From: JBCDHN01 sp965224535 | GTDB taxonomy: Bacteria > Verrucomicrobiota > Verrucomicrobiia > Verrucomicrobiales > DEV007 | Assembly (NCBI GenBank): GCA_965224535.1 | Contig: CBDCZR010000020.1 | Location: 1 to 64,000, forward strand | DNA: 64,000 nucleotides | Direction: 5' to 3' | Part shown: in pieces, positions 42,186-51,576 of the stretch | Position numbering within the stretch: position 1 is the first letter of the stretch | Layout of the letters: the number at the start of each line of letters is the position of its first letter | Translations under genes and position numbers: made by a program | The notes under the pieces: generated by a model | Databases searched by the model: none | Seen by the model: only the letters and a program-made list of their open reading frames with translations | What the model was told of the DNA's origin: nothing

Positions 42186-43035
42186 CCGCGCCGTCCGCAT
42201 CGCGCTCGGCAGCACCGCGCTGGTTTCGGCCAGTGTCCTGCTGCTCATCGTCGTTTTTCTGTTTGTGGGAGCTTGGCCGGCGTTTGAAGCCGGACGGCTG
42301 GGCGATTTGTTCGCCGATGCGCGTTGGCAACCGGGCTCGGAACGCGATCCCCAGTTCGGCATTGCCCCCATGCTGGTGGCTTCGCTGCTGGTTACCGCGC
42401 TGGCCGGGATGTTTGCCGCGCCGATCGGCGTTGCCGGCGCCATTTTTCACGAATTTTACGCGCCGCGGGCCTGGTCGCGCTGGAACGACCGGATGCTGGA
42501 GTTGCTCGCGGGGGTGCCGTCGGTGCTTTTCGGATTTTGGGGGCTTAGCACGTTGGTTCCCGCCATCAACCGCATCGAGCCGCCCGGTCAAAGCTTGCTC
42601 GCGGCGGGAATCGTCCTGGCGCTGATGATTTTGCCCACCATTGCGGTTACCGCGCAGGCCGCGCTTCGCGCCGTCCCAGCCACGCAGCTTCTAGCCGCGG
42701 CTGCCCTGGGTTTGAGCCGGCCTGGCACGATCCTCACCATCGCGCTGCCCGCGGCCCGGGGCGGCATCGGCGCGGGGTTCGTGCTCGCCTTGGCGCGGGC
42801 GATCGGCGAGACCATGGCCGTGGTGATGGTGTGCGGCAACTACGCGCGCATCCCGTCCAGCGTCTTCGATCCCGTGCGCCCGATCACTGCCACCATCGCC
42901 CTGGAAATGGGCTACGCCACGGCCTCGCACAAGGCGCTGCTCTTTGCCGCGGGGCTGGTGTTAGTGCTGCTGACCGGCGCGTCGATCGGTTGGCTGAATT
43001 TTCGCAAATCCACCGTCACCACCGGCCATCCGTGA
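42166..43035 (+). CDS. pstC: Phosphate ABC transporter permease PstC
   Basis: 289 aa, six membrane helices. The permease EAA-like loop is AAALGLSRPGTILTIALPAA with ARAIGETMAVVMVCGN after it. ATG 42166 lies inside the last codons of pstS. The stop overlaps the GTG of pstA. Works with PstA as the membrane channel of the phosphate importer. Confidence 0.92.
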   Translation: MSRPRPDRAVRIALGSTALVSASVLLLIVVFLFVGAWPAFEAGRLGDLFADARWQPGSERDPQFGIAPMLVASLLVTALAGMFAAPIGVAGAIFHEFYAPRAWSRWNDRMLELLAGVPSVLFGFWGLSTLVPAINRIEPPGQSLLAAGIVLALMILPTIAVTAQAALRAVPATQLLAAAALGLSRPGTILTIALPAARGGIGAGFVLALARAIGETMAVVMVCGNYARIPSSVFDPVRPITATIALEMGYATASHKALLFAAGLVLVLLTGASIGWLNFRKSTVTTGHP

Positions 43036-43907
43036 GCGCTAACCTGCAAACTGCGAATTCCCGGCGCCATCGCGCAATGGACGCGGTTTTGAGCGTGGGA
43101 GGCGGCGCGGCGGCGCTGGTAGCGGTGGGATTTTTGCTCTGGATCATCATCGATTTGGCCAGGCTCGGAATTGGCCACCTATCCTGGGAATTCCTCACCG
43201 CGGGGGTCGAAGAATCGGGCCGCGCCGGGGGAATTGGCCCGATTTTGGTCTCCACCCTGCTCATTCTGCTCAGTTGCCTGGCGGTGGCGCTTCCGCTCGG
43301 AGTCGGTTGCGCGCTATGGCTCTCGGAATTCGTGCCGCCGGCTAGCCGGCCGGGAAAAATCGTGGGCGGGGCCATCGATTTGCTCGCCAGCGTGCCGTCG
43401 ATCGTGTTCGGCCTGTTTGGCATGGCGTTTTTTTGCCATATTCTCGGCCTGGGCTTCTCGATTCTTTCCGGCGGGCTGACGTTGGCCTGCATGATCCTGC
43501 CGATCCTGGTTCGCACCACGTTAGCCGCCATGCACGCCCTACCCAGCGAGCTACGACCCGCGGCGGCGGCTCTGGGCCTGACGCAAACCACCGCGCTGTT
43601 TCGCATCCTGCTTCCCGCGGCCCTACCCGGCATCCTCGTCGGCGTTACCCTGGGCGTGGGGCGCGCGTTGTCGGAAACCGCGGCCCTCATCTTCACCAGC
43701 GGCTACGGCACGCGTTGGCCCACCTCGGTCGGCGATAGCGGCCGGGCCATCTCCGTCCACATCTTTGACCTGGCCATGAACATCCCCAACGGAGCGGCAA
43801 AAGCCTCCGCCAGCGCCCTGGTGCTGCTGGTGATGATCCTAACCATCAACCTCATCGCCACCGGGCTGGCCGAACGCTGGTTGCGCCGCCAAAATTCCGC
43901 TCCATGA
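43032..43907 (+). CDS. pstA: Phosphate ABC transporter permease PstA
   Basis: 291 aa from GTG 43032, which overlaps the pstC stop by 4 bp. Six membrane helices; GRALSETAALIFTSGYGTRW follows the permease loop AAALGLTQTTALFRILLPAA. The alternative in-frame ATG (MDAVLSVGG) would shorten it by 15 residues. The stop overlaps pstB by 4 bp. Confidence 0.92.
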   Translation: MSANLQTANSRRHRAMDAVLSVGGGAAALVAVGFLLWIIIDLARLGIGHLSWEFLTAGVEESGRAGGIGPILVSTLLILLSCLAVALPLGVGCALWLSEFVPPASRPGKIVGGAIDLLASVPSIVFGLFGMAFFCHILGLGFSILSGGLTLACMILPILVRTTLAAMHALPSELRPAAAALGLTQTTALFRILLPAALPGILVGVTLGVGRALSETAALIFTSGYGTRWPTSVGDSGRAISVHIFDLAMNIPNGAAKASASALVLLVMILTINLIATGLAERWLRRQNSAP

Positions 43908-44680
43908 CCGCTCCCGAGCCGAAAATCCGCGTTTCCGGCCTTTCCGTGCGTTACCGCGGCTTCCTGGCCGTGCGCGATGTGAACCTGGACATCCCCGCCG
44001 GCCAAATTACCGCGCTCGTCGGCCCATCCGGCTGCGGGAAGAGCAGTTTTCTCAGCACGTTGAACAGGCTGAACGACCTCGTTCCCGGCTGTCGCGTGGA
44101 AGGGCAACTGGACTGTTGCGACGGCCGCGACCTCAACGCCTCCACGGTCGATGTCCTGGCGCTGCGGCGCGAAATTGGCATGGTTTTCCAGAAACCGAAC
44201 CCGTTCCCGCAATCCATCCGGCGCAACTTCGAAATTCCCCTGCGCGAGCACGGAATTTCGCGCGAAGGGATCCCCGGCCGCATCGAGCGCACCTTGCGCG
44301 ACGTGGGTTTGTGGGAGGAAGTCGCCGGCCGGCTGGACCAAAGCGCGCTGGAGTTATCCGGCGGCCAACAGCAGCGCTTGTGCATCGCCCGGGCCCTGGC
44401 GTTGCAACCGGAAGTGATCCTTTTCGACGAGCCGTGCAGCGCGCTCGATCCCCTGGCTTCGGCTGTGGTCGAGGATCACATCGCGGCTCTGCGCGGGCGG
44501 CTTACCGTGGTCATCGTGACCCATAATTTGGCCCAAGCGCGGCGGATTGCCGACTATTTGGCGGTGTTTTGGGTTCGCGAGGGAGCCGGCACGATTGTCG
44601 AGCGCGGGCCGGCTTCGGAGGTGTTTGAAAATCCGCGGGACGCCGATGCGGCGAGGTATTTGAGCGGGGCTCGGGGGTAA
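43904..44680 (+). CDS. pstB: Phosphate ABC transporter ATP-binding protein
   Basis: 258 aa. Walker A GPSGCGKSS (40-48), Q-loop VFQKPNPFPQSI, signature LSGGQQQR (151-158), Walker B VILFDEP (171-177), His switch VIVTHN. All are PstB-typical. Last gene of pstSCAB; no phoU or phoBR follows, so regulation must be encoded elsewhere. A long inverted repeat follows the stop. Confidence 0.94.
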   Translation: MTAPEPKIRVSGLSVRYRGFLAVRDVNLDIPAGQITALVGPSGCGKSSFLSTLNRLNDLVPGCRVEGQLDCCDGRDLNASTVDVLALRREIGMVFQKPNPFPQSIRRNFEIPLREHGISREGIPGRIERTLRDVGLWEEVAGRLDQSALELSGGQQQRLCIARALALQPEVILFDEPCSALDPLASAVVEDHIAALRGRLTVVIVTHNLAQARRIADYLAVFWVREGAGTIVERGPASEVFENPRDADAARYLSGARG

Positions 44681-44681
44681 G

Positions 44682-44766
44682 GGACGAAAGGGACGCAAAG
44701 GACCAAAGCGACGGCGTTCGAAAGGTTGCGTCCTTTCTGTCCTTTTCGTCCCTTTGGTCCCTTTTT
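44682..44766 (+). terminator. Long inverted repeat made of GGGAC-AAA units, probable pst terminator
   Basis: GGGACGAAAGGGACGCAAAG (from 44681) is repeated in reverse complement as CTTTCTGTCCTTTTCGTCCC (ending near 44752). The 23-bp arms pair with few mismatches around a 27-nt loop and lead into TTTGGTCCCTTTTTT. Each arm is itself a short direct repeat of GGGACGAAA-like units. Position between pstB and a convergent gene fits a terminator; similar GGGAC-AAA repeats recur in other genomes of the group (recollection). Confidence 0.7.
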
Positions 44767-44769
44767 TCC

Positions 44770-45093
44770 TCAATCCGGCGCGAATTTCACCCAATGCCCG
44801 AAGGCTTTTCGCTCAGCCCAGGAGAGCGGCTTGAAGAGCACCTCCGAGACGACGCAGCGCAACTTGTCCCACGGTTGCATCGCCACGAAGGCGTAGCTGA
44901 AGTTGAGGCGCTCATCGTGACTCCAGACAGCCGTTCGCGACGGGCGCAGGAGGCGGGTTGAATCCGAAAAAACGCAGGCCAACGACGGATCGCGCACCAC
45001 GTAGGCCAGGGAATCGCGCGCGGCCAGGTAAGTGGTCACGTAGCCTAACACGATCGCCAAAAGCACGAGCGCGGCCTTGGTTTTGAAACGCAT
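44770..45093 (-). CDS. Small single-span hypothetical protein (107 aa)
   Basis: From ATG 45093: basic start, one membrane helix or signal anchor (MRFKTKAALVLLAIVLGYVT), then about 80 residues probably outside the membrane, with LLRPSRTAVWSHDERLNFSY and a Trp-rich end. The longer frame to 45132 adds PKAPRRPTLPAE only. No family recognised. It lies behind the proline dehydrogenase gene stop on the same strand side. Confidence 0.55.
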   Translation of the reverse strand: MRFKTKAALVLLAIVLGYVTTYLAARDSLAYVVRDPSLACVFSDSTRLLRPSRTAVWSHDERLNFSYAFVAMQPWDKLRCVVSEVLFKPLSWAERKAFGHWVKFAPD

Positions 45094-45145
45094 TTCCGCG
45101 GGCAATGTTGGCCGCCGCGGAGCTTTTGGCAAGTTCTCCGCTGTG

Positions 45146-48100
45146 TCACACTTCCGGCGCGAAACCCCGCCGCATCGTGTTTTCCGTCGCCACCTTGGGG
45201 TTGACGAATTGCAGCAGGTAGTCCGGTCCGCCGGCCTTGGAACCGACTCCGGACATGGCCGCGCCGCCGAAGGCTTGCCTGCCGACCAACGCGCCGGTGA
45301 TGCCGCGGTTCAGGTAGAGGTTGCCGACGTCGAATTCCAGCCGGGCGCGCTCCAAGTGGCTGGGCGTGCGGCTAAAAACGCCGCCGGTCAGGGCGTAGGG
45401 CGTGGAGTTGGCGATTTGCAGCGCTTCGTCAAAATCGGCGGCCCGCATGACGGCCAAAATCGGGCCGAAGACCTCTTCCTGCGCGATGCGGTGTTCCGGG
45501 CGTACCCCAGTTACGATGGTTAGGGGCGCGAAGTGGCCGTTTTCGGGAATTTTTGACGAAAACGCGAGGGTTCCCTCCTCTTGCGCGATTTTGGCGAATT
45601 CGCGGATTTTTGCCAACGCCGCTGCGTCGATGACCGCGCCCATGTGATGGCCCGGATCCTCACTGGGGCCGATTTTCCAGCCTTTTGCCGCTTCCAGCAA
45701 GCGGCGCACGAATCGGTCGTGAACGGCGTCCAGCACGACGACGCGCGAGCAGGCGCTGCACTTTTGACCCTGAAAACCGAACGCGCTTTTCAGCACGGCG
45801 GGCACGGCTTCGTCCAGGTCTGCGTCGTCGTCGATGATGACCGCGTTTTTGCCGCCCATCTCCGCGATGACGCGCTTGACGTGGCGCTGGCCGGGATGAA
45901 CGGCGGCGGCGCGGCCGATGATGCGCAGGCCAATTTCACGCGAGCCGGTGAAGGCGATGGTGGCAATGTCAGGGTGATCCACCAGGTAGTCGCCAATTTC
46001 GCCGCCCGGGCCGGGAATGAAGTTGAAAACGCCGTCCGGCAGGCCGGCTTCGCGGAAAATTTCGACCAGGTGGTAGCCGACCAGCGCCGACAGGCTGGAG
46101 GGCTTGTAGACGACGGGATTTCCGGTGACGATGGCGGCGGAAACCATCCCAGCGCTGATGGCGAGCGGAAAATTCCACGGCGCGATGACGGCGGTCACAC
46201 CGCGGGGCACGTAGCTCAATTCGTTGGTCTCGCCCGGCAATTGCGCCAGCGGATTCGCGCTTGCCAGCCGCTCGGCTTCGCCGGCGTAGTAGGTGAAAAA
46301 ATCGATGGTCTCATCCACGTCGGCGGTGGCTTCGTGCCATTGCTTGCCGACCTCCAGCACCTGCCAGGCAGCCAGTTCCGCGTGGCGGCGGCGGCAAATT
46401 TCGGCGGCTTGGCGCAAGAAACCGGCACGCTCGCTGACGTCGGCTCGCGCCCAGCCGGGAAACGCGGATTTCGCCGCGGCAACGGCGTTGGCAGCCTCTT
46501 CGCGGCCGGCAAGGTGAAAGGAGCCTAACACTTCGCCCAATCGATTGGGATTGGCCGAATCCTCGCTACGCGCGGTACGAATTTCCTCGCCGCCGACGAA
46601 GAGCGGCCGGGTTTGTCCGAGCTGTTCCGCGCGAATTTCCGCGATCGCCCCGCGCAGGGCTTCGCGGCAGGATTTTTCGGTAAAGTCGGCGGCAGGCTGG
46701 TTGTGAAATCCCGCCTTTTCGGTGACGGGGCCGGTTTTCGGCGGATTTTTGCGCAATTCCTCCGCGGGATCGGCCAGCAATTTGGCGGCATCCGTCGTTG
46801 CGCCAAACGTGGCCCGCAAGAAGCTCTCGTTGGCGGTGTTTTCCAAGATTCGCCGCACCAGGTAAGCCATGCCGGGCACCAGCTCGCCAAACGGCGCGTA
46901 AAGCCGCACGCGGCCGGTTGCATCGCGGATTGCGTTGCGCACCGGCTCGGCCATGCCGTAGAGCAGCTGAAATTCGAACCGGCCGGGCGGCACGTTCAGC
47001 TCGCGCGCGGTTTCCAGCACCACGGCGATGGAACGGAGGTTGTGCGAACCGCAGGCCAGGTAGCAGTGCTCCGCGTTTTCCAGCAAAATGCGGGCGCACT
47101 TCTCAAAATTGGCGTCGGTCTGGGTTTTGCGCGACCACACGCGATTTAGCCAGCCGTTTTGCGCGGCGACCACCGTCTCGTAGTCCCAGTAAGCGCCCTT
47201 CACCAACCGAACGGCCGATGGCAGGTCTTCCCGGCGCATCCACGCCAGCAACCTGCGCAAATCCGCCTCCGTGTCGCGCAGGTAAGCCTGGAGCACGATG
47301 CCGAGGTGCGAAAAATCGCGAAATTCCGCCCGCAAACGGCGAAACACCTCGATCGTGATGTCCTTGAAATCGAAGCTCTCCATGTCCAGGCACAGCGCCG
47401 CGCCGGTTTCCCGCGCTTTGGCCGCGATGGGGCGCAAACGGTCCAAAATTCCGCGCACCGAGCCTTCGAAATCGAGCGGATCGGCCATCGAAAACAGCGC
47501 GCTGGGCTTGACGGAAACTTGCGCGATCGGCTGCGATCCCCAGTCCTGGCCGGCTGCCTCCCCCGCGGAATCCGCTGCGGCCAGCGGGTCGAAATTTCGC
47601 GCCGACAGCGCCTCCAGCATGTCCAGATACATCGCCTGATGCTCCTCGGCTTCGCGCTCGCTCACGACCGCCTCGCCCAGCAAATCCAGCACCGTGGCGT
47701 AACCCTTTTCGCGAAGCCGCGCCACCCCTTTCATCGCCTCTTCCGGCTCGGAACCGACGATGAACTGTTGCGCCATCATCTCCAAATTTTTGCGAATGGC
47801 GTGGTTGAGCATCGAGTGGCCCGCGCGGCCCAAAATGCCGCTGGATTGCGCCCCAAACCGCAGAAACGCTGGCACTTCGCCACCGTCGCTCACGAAGTAT
47901 TCCTGGATGAGCCGGTGCAGTTGCTCGGGCTTCGTCACGCTGGGATAGGCATCGACGAAACGCAGCAACCGCACGCGAAATTCAGGCTTTTTCATGGCCC
48001 AATCCATGAGGCGCCCCGTCCAGTTCGCGGAATCGAAGACCGACGGTTTTTGGCCATCGATCGCGGCAAAAAGCTCGCGGCCGCGTTGCTGGATGCGCCG

Positions 48101-48172
48101 TTCCAACTCGTTGGCGGCGGCGGAATTTTTGGGGTTTGCGGCGATGTTGGTTGGGATGATGGAAGGGGGCAT
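45146..48172 (-). CDS. putA: Bifunctional proline dehydrogenase / glutamate-semialdehyde dehydrogenase
   Basis: 1,008 aa. The N-terminal proline dehydrogenase barrel contains LGIVLQAYLRDTEADLRRLL, SAVRLVKGAYWDYE (near 325) and FEFQLLYGMAEPVRNAI. From about 520 follows an aldehyde dehydrogenase: GVTAVIAPWNFPLAISAGMV, Glu near 770 in IAEMGGKNAVII, catalytic Cys near 805 in GFQGQKCSACSRVV, and AQEEVFGPILAVMRAADFDE. Converts proline to glutamate. It lacks the ribbon-helix-helix DNA-binding head of Escherichia coli PutA, so it is not an autorepressor. The C-terminus is short, without the extra PutA domain. Confidence 0.95.
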   Translation of the reverse strand: MPPSIIPTNIAANPKNSAAANELERRIQQRGRELFAAIDGQKPSVFDSANWTGRLMDWAMKKPEFRVRLLRFVDAYPSVTKPEQLHRLIQEYFVSDGGEVPAFLRFGAQSSGILGRAGHSMLNHAIRKNLEMMAQQFIVGSEPEEAMKGVARLREKGYATVLDLLGEAVVSEREAEEHQAMYLDMLEALSARNFDPLAAADSAGEAAGQDWGSQPIAQVSVKPSALFSMADPLDFEGSVRGILDRLRPIAAKARETGAALCLDMESFDFKDITIEVFRRLRAEFRDFSHLGIVLQAYLRDTEADLRRLLAWMRREDLPSAVRLVKGAYWDYETVVAAQNGWLNRVWSRKTQTDANFEKCARILLENAEHCYLACGSHNLRSIAVVLETARELNVPPGRFEFQLLYGMAEPVRNAIRDATGRVRLYAPFGELVPGMAYLVRRILENTANESFLRATFGATTDAAKLLADPAEELRKNPPKTGPVTEKAGFHNQPAADFTEKSCREALRGAIAEIRAEQLGQTRPLFVGGEEIRTARSEDSANPNRLGEVLGSFHLAGREEAANAVAAAKSAFPGWARADVSERAGFLRQAAEICRRRHAELAAWQVLEVGKQWHEATADVDETIDFFTYYAGEAERLASANPLAQLPGETNELSYVPRGVTAVIAPWNFPLAISAGMVSAAIVTGNPVVYKPSSLSALVGYHLVEIFREAGLPDGVFNFIPGPGGEIGDYLVDHPDIATIAFTGSREIGLRIIGRAAAVHPGQRHVKRVIAEMGGKNAVIIDDDADLDEAVPAVLKSAFGFQGQKCSACSRVVVLDAVHDRFVRRLLEAAKGWKIGPSEDPGHHMGAVIDAAALAKIREFAKIAQEEGTLAFSSKIPENGHFAPLTIVTGVRPEHRIAQEEVFGPILAVMRAADFDEALQIANSTPYALTGGVFSRTPSHLERARLEFDVGNLYLNRGITGALVGRQAFGGAAMSGVGSKAGGPDYLLQFVNPKVATENTMRRGFAPEV

Positions 48173-48256
48173 GATTCAGAAGGGAGGGACGCGATAAATT
48201 GTCCGACAATCAGGCAAAACGCAAGCCCAACCGGGCCTCCGCAGCCGTATTTCGCT

Positions 48257-50416
48257 TCAAAATCGAAACGTCCACCCCAGCTTGCCGATCGCCTCGTTGG
48301 ACAAACCGCGAAACCGGCCGTCTTCGGCGTCGAACCCCTTGTTGAACACGAAAAACAGGTCGCTGCCGGGCCGCAAAATGTAGCGAATCCGGCTGTTGAT
48401 CCCTACCTGATCCGAGACGTTGTCGAATTGCAGCAACGTGTTCCAGGACAACCGCCGATTCGGTGTGACCAGGAAATTGACGAAGCCGACCACCGTCTCG
48501 AATTCGCCCGTTTCCAGGCTGGCGTCGGTCCACTCGCCGCCGACGTCGAATTGCACGAACCGTGAGGGCCGCCAGGCGATTTCCAGCTCCGTGGCGAAGG
48601 CTTGCCCGCTGAAAAACTGGCCGTACTTGGCCTCGGCTTCCAAAAAAACGGGCCGGCTGGAACTGGTCTCCCAAAAAGCGCGCAGGTTGTTGAATTCGTA
48701 ATCGCCGGCGGGAATCACGACGTTGTCCACGATGTTAAACGGCTCAAAAAGCACCTCGTGCTCGAAAACCGGGCCGAAGCCGACTTCGTCGCCCACGCGG
48801 GAATCCACGCTGAAGGTTGGCCCTTCGAGCCGATCGGTCTCCAGCGCTCCGGAAGCGATTTCGGTGAAGCGGAACCACTCGAAACCCAGGAACATGTCGT
48901 CGATCACGTCGCGATTTGGCGGGTAAAACGCGTAGCGGCCCTCCAGGTTGGCCAAGTCCCGGCCCGGCCGGCGCACGAAGCCGACGCCGGGCTCAAATTC
49001 TTCTTCCACGCGCATCCATTGGCCGAAGAGCCGCACCGGGCGGTTGGGATACGAAGCCCGCACGCCGTAGGAGCTTCCCGCACCCGCTTCGGAGTCGTCG
49101 CTCTGCATGTAAAACGTGTGCAAGCTCACGCTTTGGTCGCCGATCCAGTTGGTTTCGCGCAGATTCAGGTCGAAACCGGCCAATTGGTTGTCCGCGTTCG
49201 CCCGGGGATCGCCGTGGGTGAAAATCGCGCCGGCTTTCGATTGATCCAGGATGTCGTAGGTGAGCCGGCCCACGAAAACCTGGTCGCTCTGCAGTTCGCC
49301 CAAATCGTCCAGCCACATCCCCAGCATCCCGATCCCAATCGGGCCTTGCCGGCCGGTCAATTTTGCCCCGCCCAGGATGTCCACCTTCTCCCCATCCGCG
49401 GACAGGCCGATGTTGCGCGAATGAAAGGCCAGGGGGCTCTTGAGCAGGCCGCCGAAGCCAAAGTGCTCGCTGCCTTCCAGGAAAAAATCGCGCTTTTCGG
49501 GAAAAAACAACGGGAAACGCGTCAGGTTCACCCGGCGCTGGTCCACCTCTGCCTCGGCAAAGTCTGTGTTGACCGTAAACGTCGCCGTGAGCGATGGCGT
49601 GACCTGGTAGAACACGTCGCCGCCCACGTCAAAGTCGCTAAATTCGCGCTGTTCGCCACTTTTCACGCTGCGCCGACTCATGGAGATGTAAGGCTTGAAA
49701 TCAACTCCCAAGCCGCGCTTCAGCCCCTCCAAACCATGGATGACGCCGGCCTCGGCCAGGCCAAATTGCGCCCGATTGAGGCTCGCCCCAACCCACTTCG
49801 ACCGCTCCTGATTGCGCGGGATGGCTCGGCCGAAGTTGATGCCCCAACTGGTCTGGTTTTCGTCGAACGACAGGCTGCGAAACGGGATCGCCATCTCCGT
49901 GGTCCACCCCTCGCCGTCCATCTGGCTTGCGCCTCGCCAAATCGCGTCCCACTCCATGCGAACCCGGGTCGTGTCAGGACTGATGAGGCCGTCGCCCTTC
50001 ACGCCGTTGGGATTGGTGCGGAAGTAGTAGCCATCGCGTCCGCGGCGGTAGGGATCCAACAGCACGTAGGCAAAGTCGTCCGCGCCGACGGTTTGATCGC
50101 GCTGCATGACGGTGGCCCGAATCGCCTTGGGTTGGGAATCGTAGCAACGCATGGCCACGTAGAGGTGCTCGGCATCGTAGCAAACCCGCACGATTGTGGG
50201 TTCGGTGGCCGGCTCGCCTTCAAACGGGCTGCGTTGGGTGTAGTTGCCAACCACCGCCGCGGTTTTCCAGCAAGCGTCGTCCAGCCGGCCGTCGATTTTG
50301 GGCGCAACCTGCGTTTTCACCGCCAAAATCTCGCTGTCCGACGCCCATGCGCCGCCAACGCCCAGCCATGAGATGACGATGCCGAAGAGAATTTGGCCGG
50401 GCGGGCGACGGGTCAT
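48257..50416 (-). CDS. CBM9-like plus DUF5916 outer-membrane beta-barrel protein
   Basis: 719 aa with signal (GQILFGIVISWLGVGGAWAS). N-terminal CBM9-like beta-sandwich: KIDGRLDDACWKTAAVVGNY, VCYDAEHLYVAMRCYDSQPK, DDFAYVLLDPYRRGRDGYYF. The rest is DUF5916, with VNTDFAEAEVDQRRVNLTRF, FPLFFPEKRDFFLEGSEHF and many amphipathic strands, ending in Phe (KLGWTFRF) as outer-membrane barrels do. Probably surface-exposed; substrate unknown. Single gene, divergent from the amidotransferase. Confidence 0.87.
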   Translation of the reverse strand: MTRRPPGQILFGIVISWLGVGGAWASDSEILAVKTQVAPKIDGRLDDACWKTAAVVGNYTQRSPFEGEPATEPTIVRVCYDAEHLYVAMRCYDSQPKAIRATVMQRDQTVGADDFAYVLLDPYRRGRDGYYFRTNPNGVKGDGLISPDTTRVRMEWDAIWRGASQMDGEGWTTEMAIPFRSLSFDENQTSWGINFGRAIPRNQERSKWVGASLNRAQFGLAEAGVIHGLEGLKRGLGVDFKPYISMSRRSVKSGEQREFSDFDVGGDVFYQVTPSLTATFTVNTDFAEAEVDQRRVNLTRFPLFFPEKRDFFLEGSEHFGFGGLLKSPLAFHSRNIGLSADGEKVDILGGAKLTGRQGPIGIGMLGMWLDDLGELQSDQVFVGRLTYDILDQSKAGAIFTHGDPRANADNQLAGFDLNLRETNWIGDQSVSLHTFYMQSDDSEAGAGSSYGVRASYPNRPVRLFGQWMRVEEEFEPGVGFVRRPGRDLANLEGRYAFYPPNRDVIDDMFLGFEWFRFTEIASGALETDRLEGPTFSVDSRVGDEVGFGPVFEHEVLFEPFNIVDNVVIPAGDYEFNNLRAFWETSSSRPVFLEAEAKYGQFFSGQAFATELEIAWRPSRFVQFDVGGEWTDASLETGEFETVVGFVNFLVTPNRRLSWNTLLQFDNVSDQVGINSRIRYILRPGSDLFFVFNKGFDAEDGRFRGLSNEAIGKLGWTFRF

Positions 50417-50505
50417 GTTTCGCGGTTTCGTCAGGCCACGGGGCCCGCGCTGTCCAGCTTTCGCTCGCGATGGAAGAATCGCAAATTGGCGGTAGAATTC
50501 GGGTC

Positions 50506-51075
50506 ATGAACGTCGCGCTGATCGACTGCGGGAGCCCGAAATTCGGCGAATTGGCCGGCTGCGTCGGCGGTCACGGCCACACCGCGGTGGTGGTGACGTT
50601 AGACGACGCCAATCAGCACGATTTCGCCCAATCCAACGCCACGATCGTCTCCGGCGGCCCCCACCTCTTCACCGGGCCGAATTCCGGCGCGTTGCGGGAA
50701 AAATTCGCCTTCCTGACGAACCTCGGCCAGCCGGTTTTGGGGATTTGCCTGGGTCATCAAGCCCTGGCGCTCGCAGCCGGCGGGGAAGTGCGCCGGGGCG
50801 CGGAACGCCGTAATGGCGACCACATCCGCTTCGCGAAAAATCAGGATCACCCGCTTTTTCGCGGCATTGAGGACGAAACCTGGTTTGCCGAAGATCACTG
50901 CGAAGGCGCCTCCTTGCCGGAGGGCTACGTTTTGCTCGGTTGGTCCGAATTTTGCGCGAACGAAGCCATGGCCAACGAAGAATCGCGCCGCTACGGCGTG
51001 CAATTTCACCCGGAAATCTCCGGAGAACCGGGAAAACGGCTCATCGCCAATTTTCTCGAAGTTGCGGACGCGTAG
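50506..51075 (+). CDS. Class I glutamine amidotransferase (GMP synthase GATase-like)
   Basis: 189 aa from ATG 50506. Catalytic triad Cys81 (GICLGHQALALA), His168 and Glu170 (YGVQFHPEIS). It consists of the glutaminase domain only, with no GMP-synthase ATP-pyrophosphatase part. NATIVSGGPHLFTGPN corresponds to the GGP substrate loop. In archaea a separate GATase subunit partners GuaA-B; here no synthase lies nearby, so it may act on another glutamyl substrate. Confidence 0.85.
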   Translation: MNVALIDCGSPKFGELAGCVGGHGHTAVVVTLDDANQHDFAQSNATIVSGGPHLFTGPNSGALREKFAFLTNLGQPVLGICLGHQALALAAGGEVRRGAERRNGDHIRFAKNQDHPLFRGIEDETWFAEDHCEGASLPEGYVLLGWSEFCANEAMANEESRRYGVQFHPEISGEPGKRLIANFLEVADA

Positions 51076-51212
51076 CAGTGGCGGGATTTTTTTGAGGCGG
51101 CAAAAACGGCCCTCATCCCGTTTACTCGTCCGCCGCCAACTTTCTGTGCGGGCGATGTGAATCGTTGACCTCTCAGGACTGTCAAATTTTGGAACCTATA
51201 AAATCACGCCCG

Positions 51213-51413
51213 ATGAACAAAAACCAAATCGCTGCCCTCAACGAATTGGTCGGACAGTGCCGCCGACTGGAACTCGAATTCGACCTCGAGGTCCCGGAAA
51301 TCATCGCGGTGACGCAGGCTTTGCCGTTTTTGCTGGTTTTAGGCGCGCAGGGATTTATCGAGGCGATGGATCAGTTCGACAATCTGGGGAACACCGGTTG
51401 CGAGGGGGATTGA
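51213..51413 (+). CDS. Small hypothetical protein (66 aa)
   Basis: From ATG 51213: MNKNQIAALNELVGQCRRLE, a helical start, followed by VPEIIAVTQALPFLLVLGAQ and an acidic end. No signal, no motif. An alternative start at 51165 is possible. Supported only by composition and by fitting the gap between the amidotransferase and DUF4058 genes. Confidence 0.45.
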   Translation: MNKNQIAALNELVGQCRRLELEFDLEVPEIIAVTQALPFLLVLGAQGFIEAMDQFDNLGNTGCEGD

Positions 51414-51576
51414 CCGGCCGGCCGATCAGCTCCGGCCCGCGGTGTCGCCGCTGGTGCCGTTGAAGAGCATGCCGACGAACTTGCTGTCCGGTTGCCGCGA
51501 TTCCGCATTCCGCCGCTTCAGCCGATTCAATTGGATTGGGATTGATTCGAACGCGTTGCGCGCGCATTTTAGGCCC

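Noticed and set aside
45581..46528. Long plus-strand frames within the proline dehydrogenase gene
   Set aside because: Antisense shadows typical of GC-rich coding DNA; Gly/Ala/Arg/His-rich with no domain.
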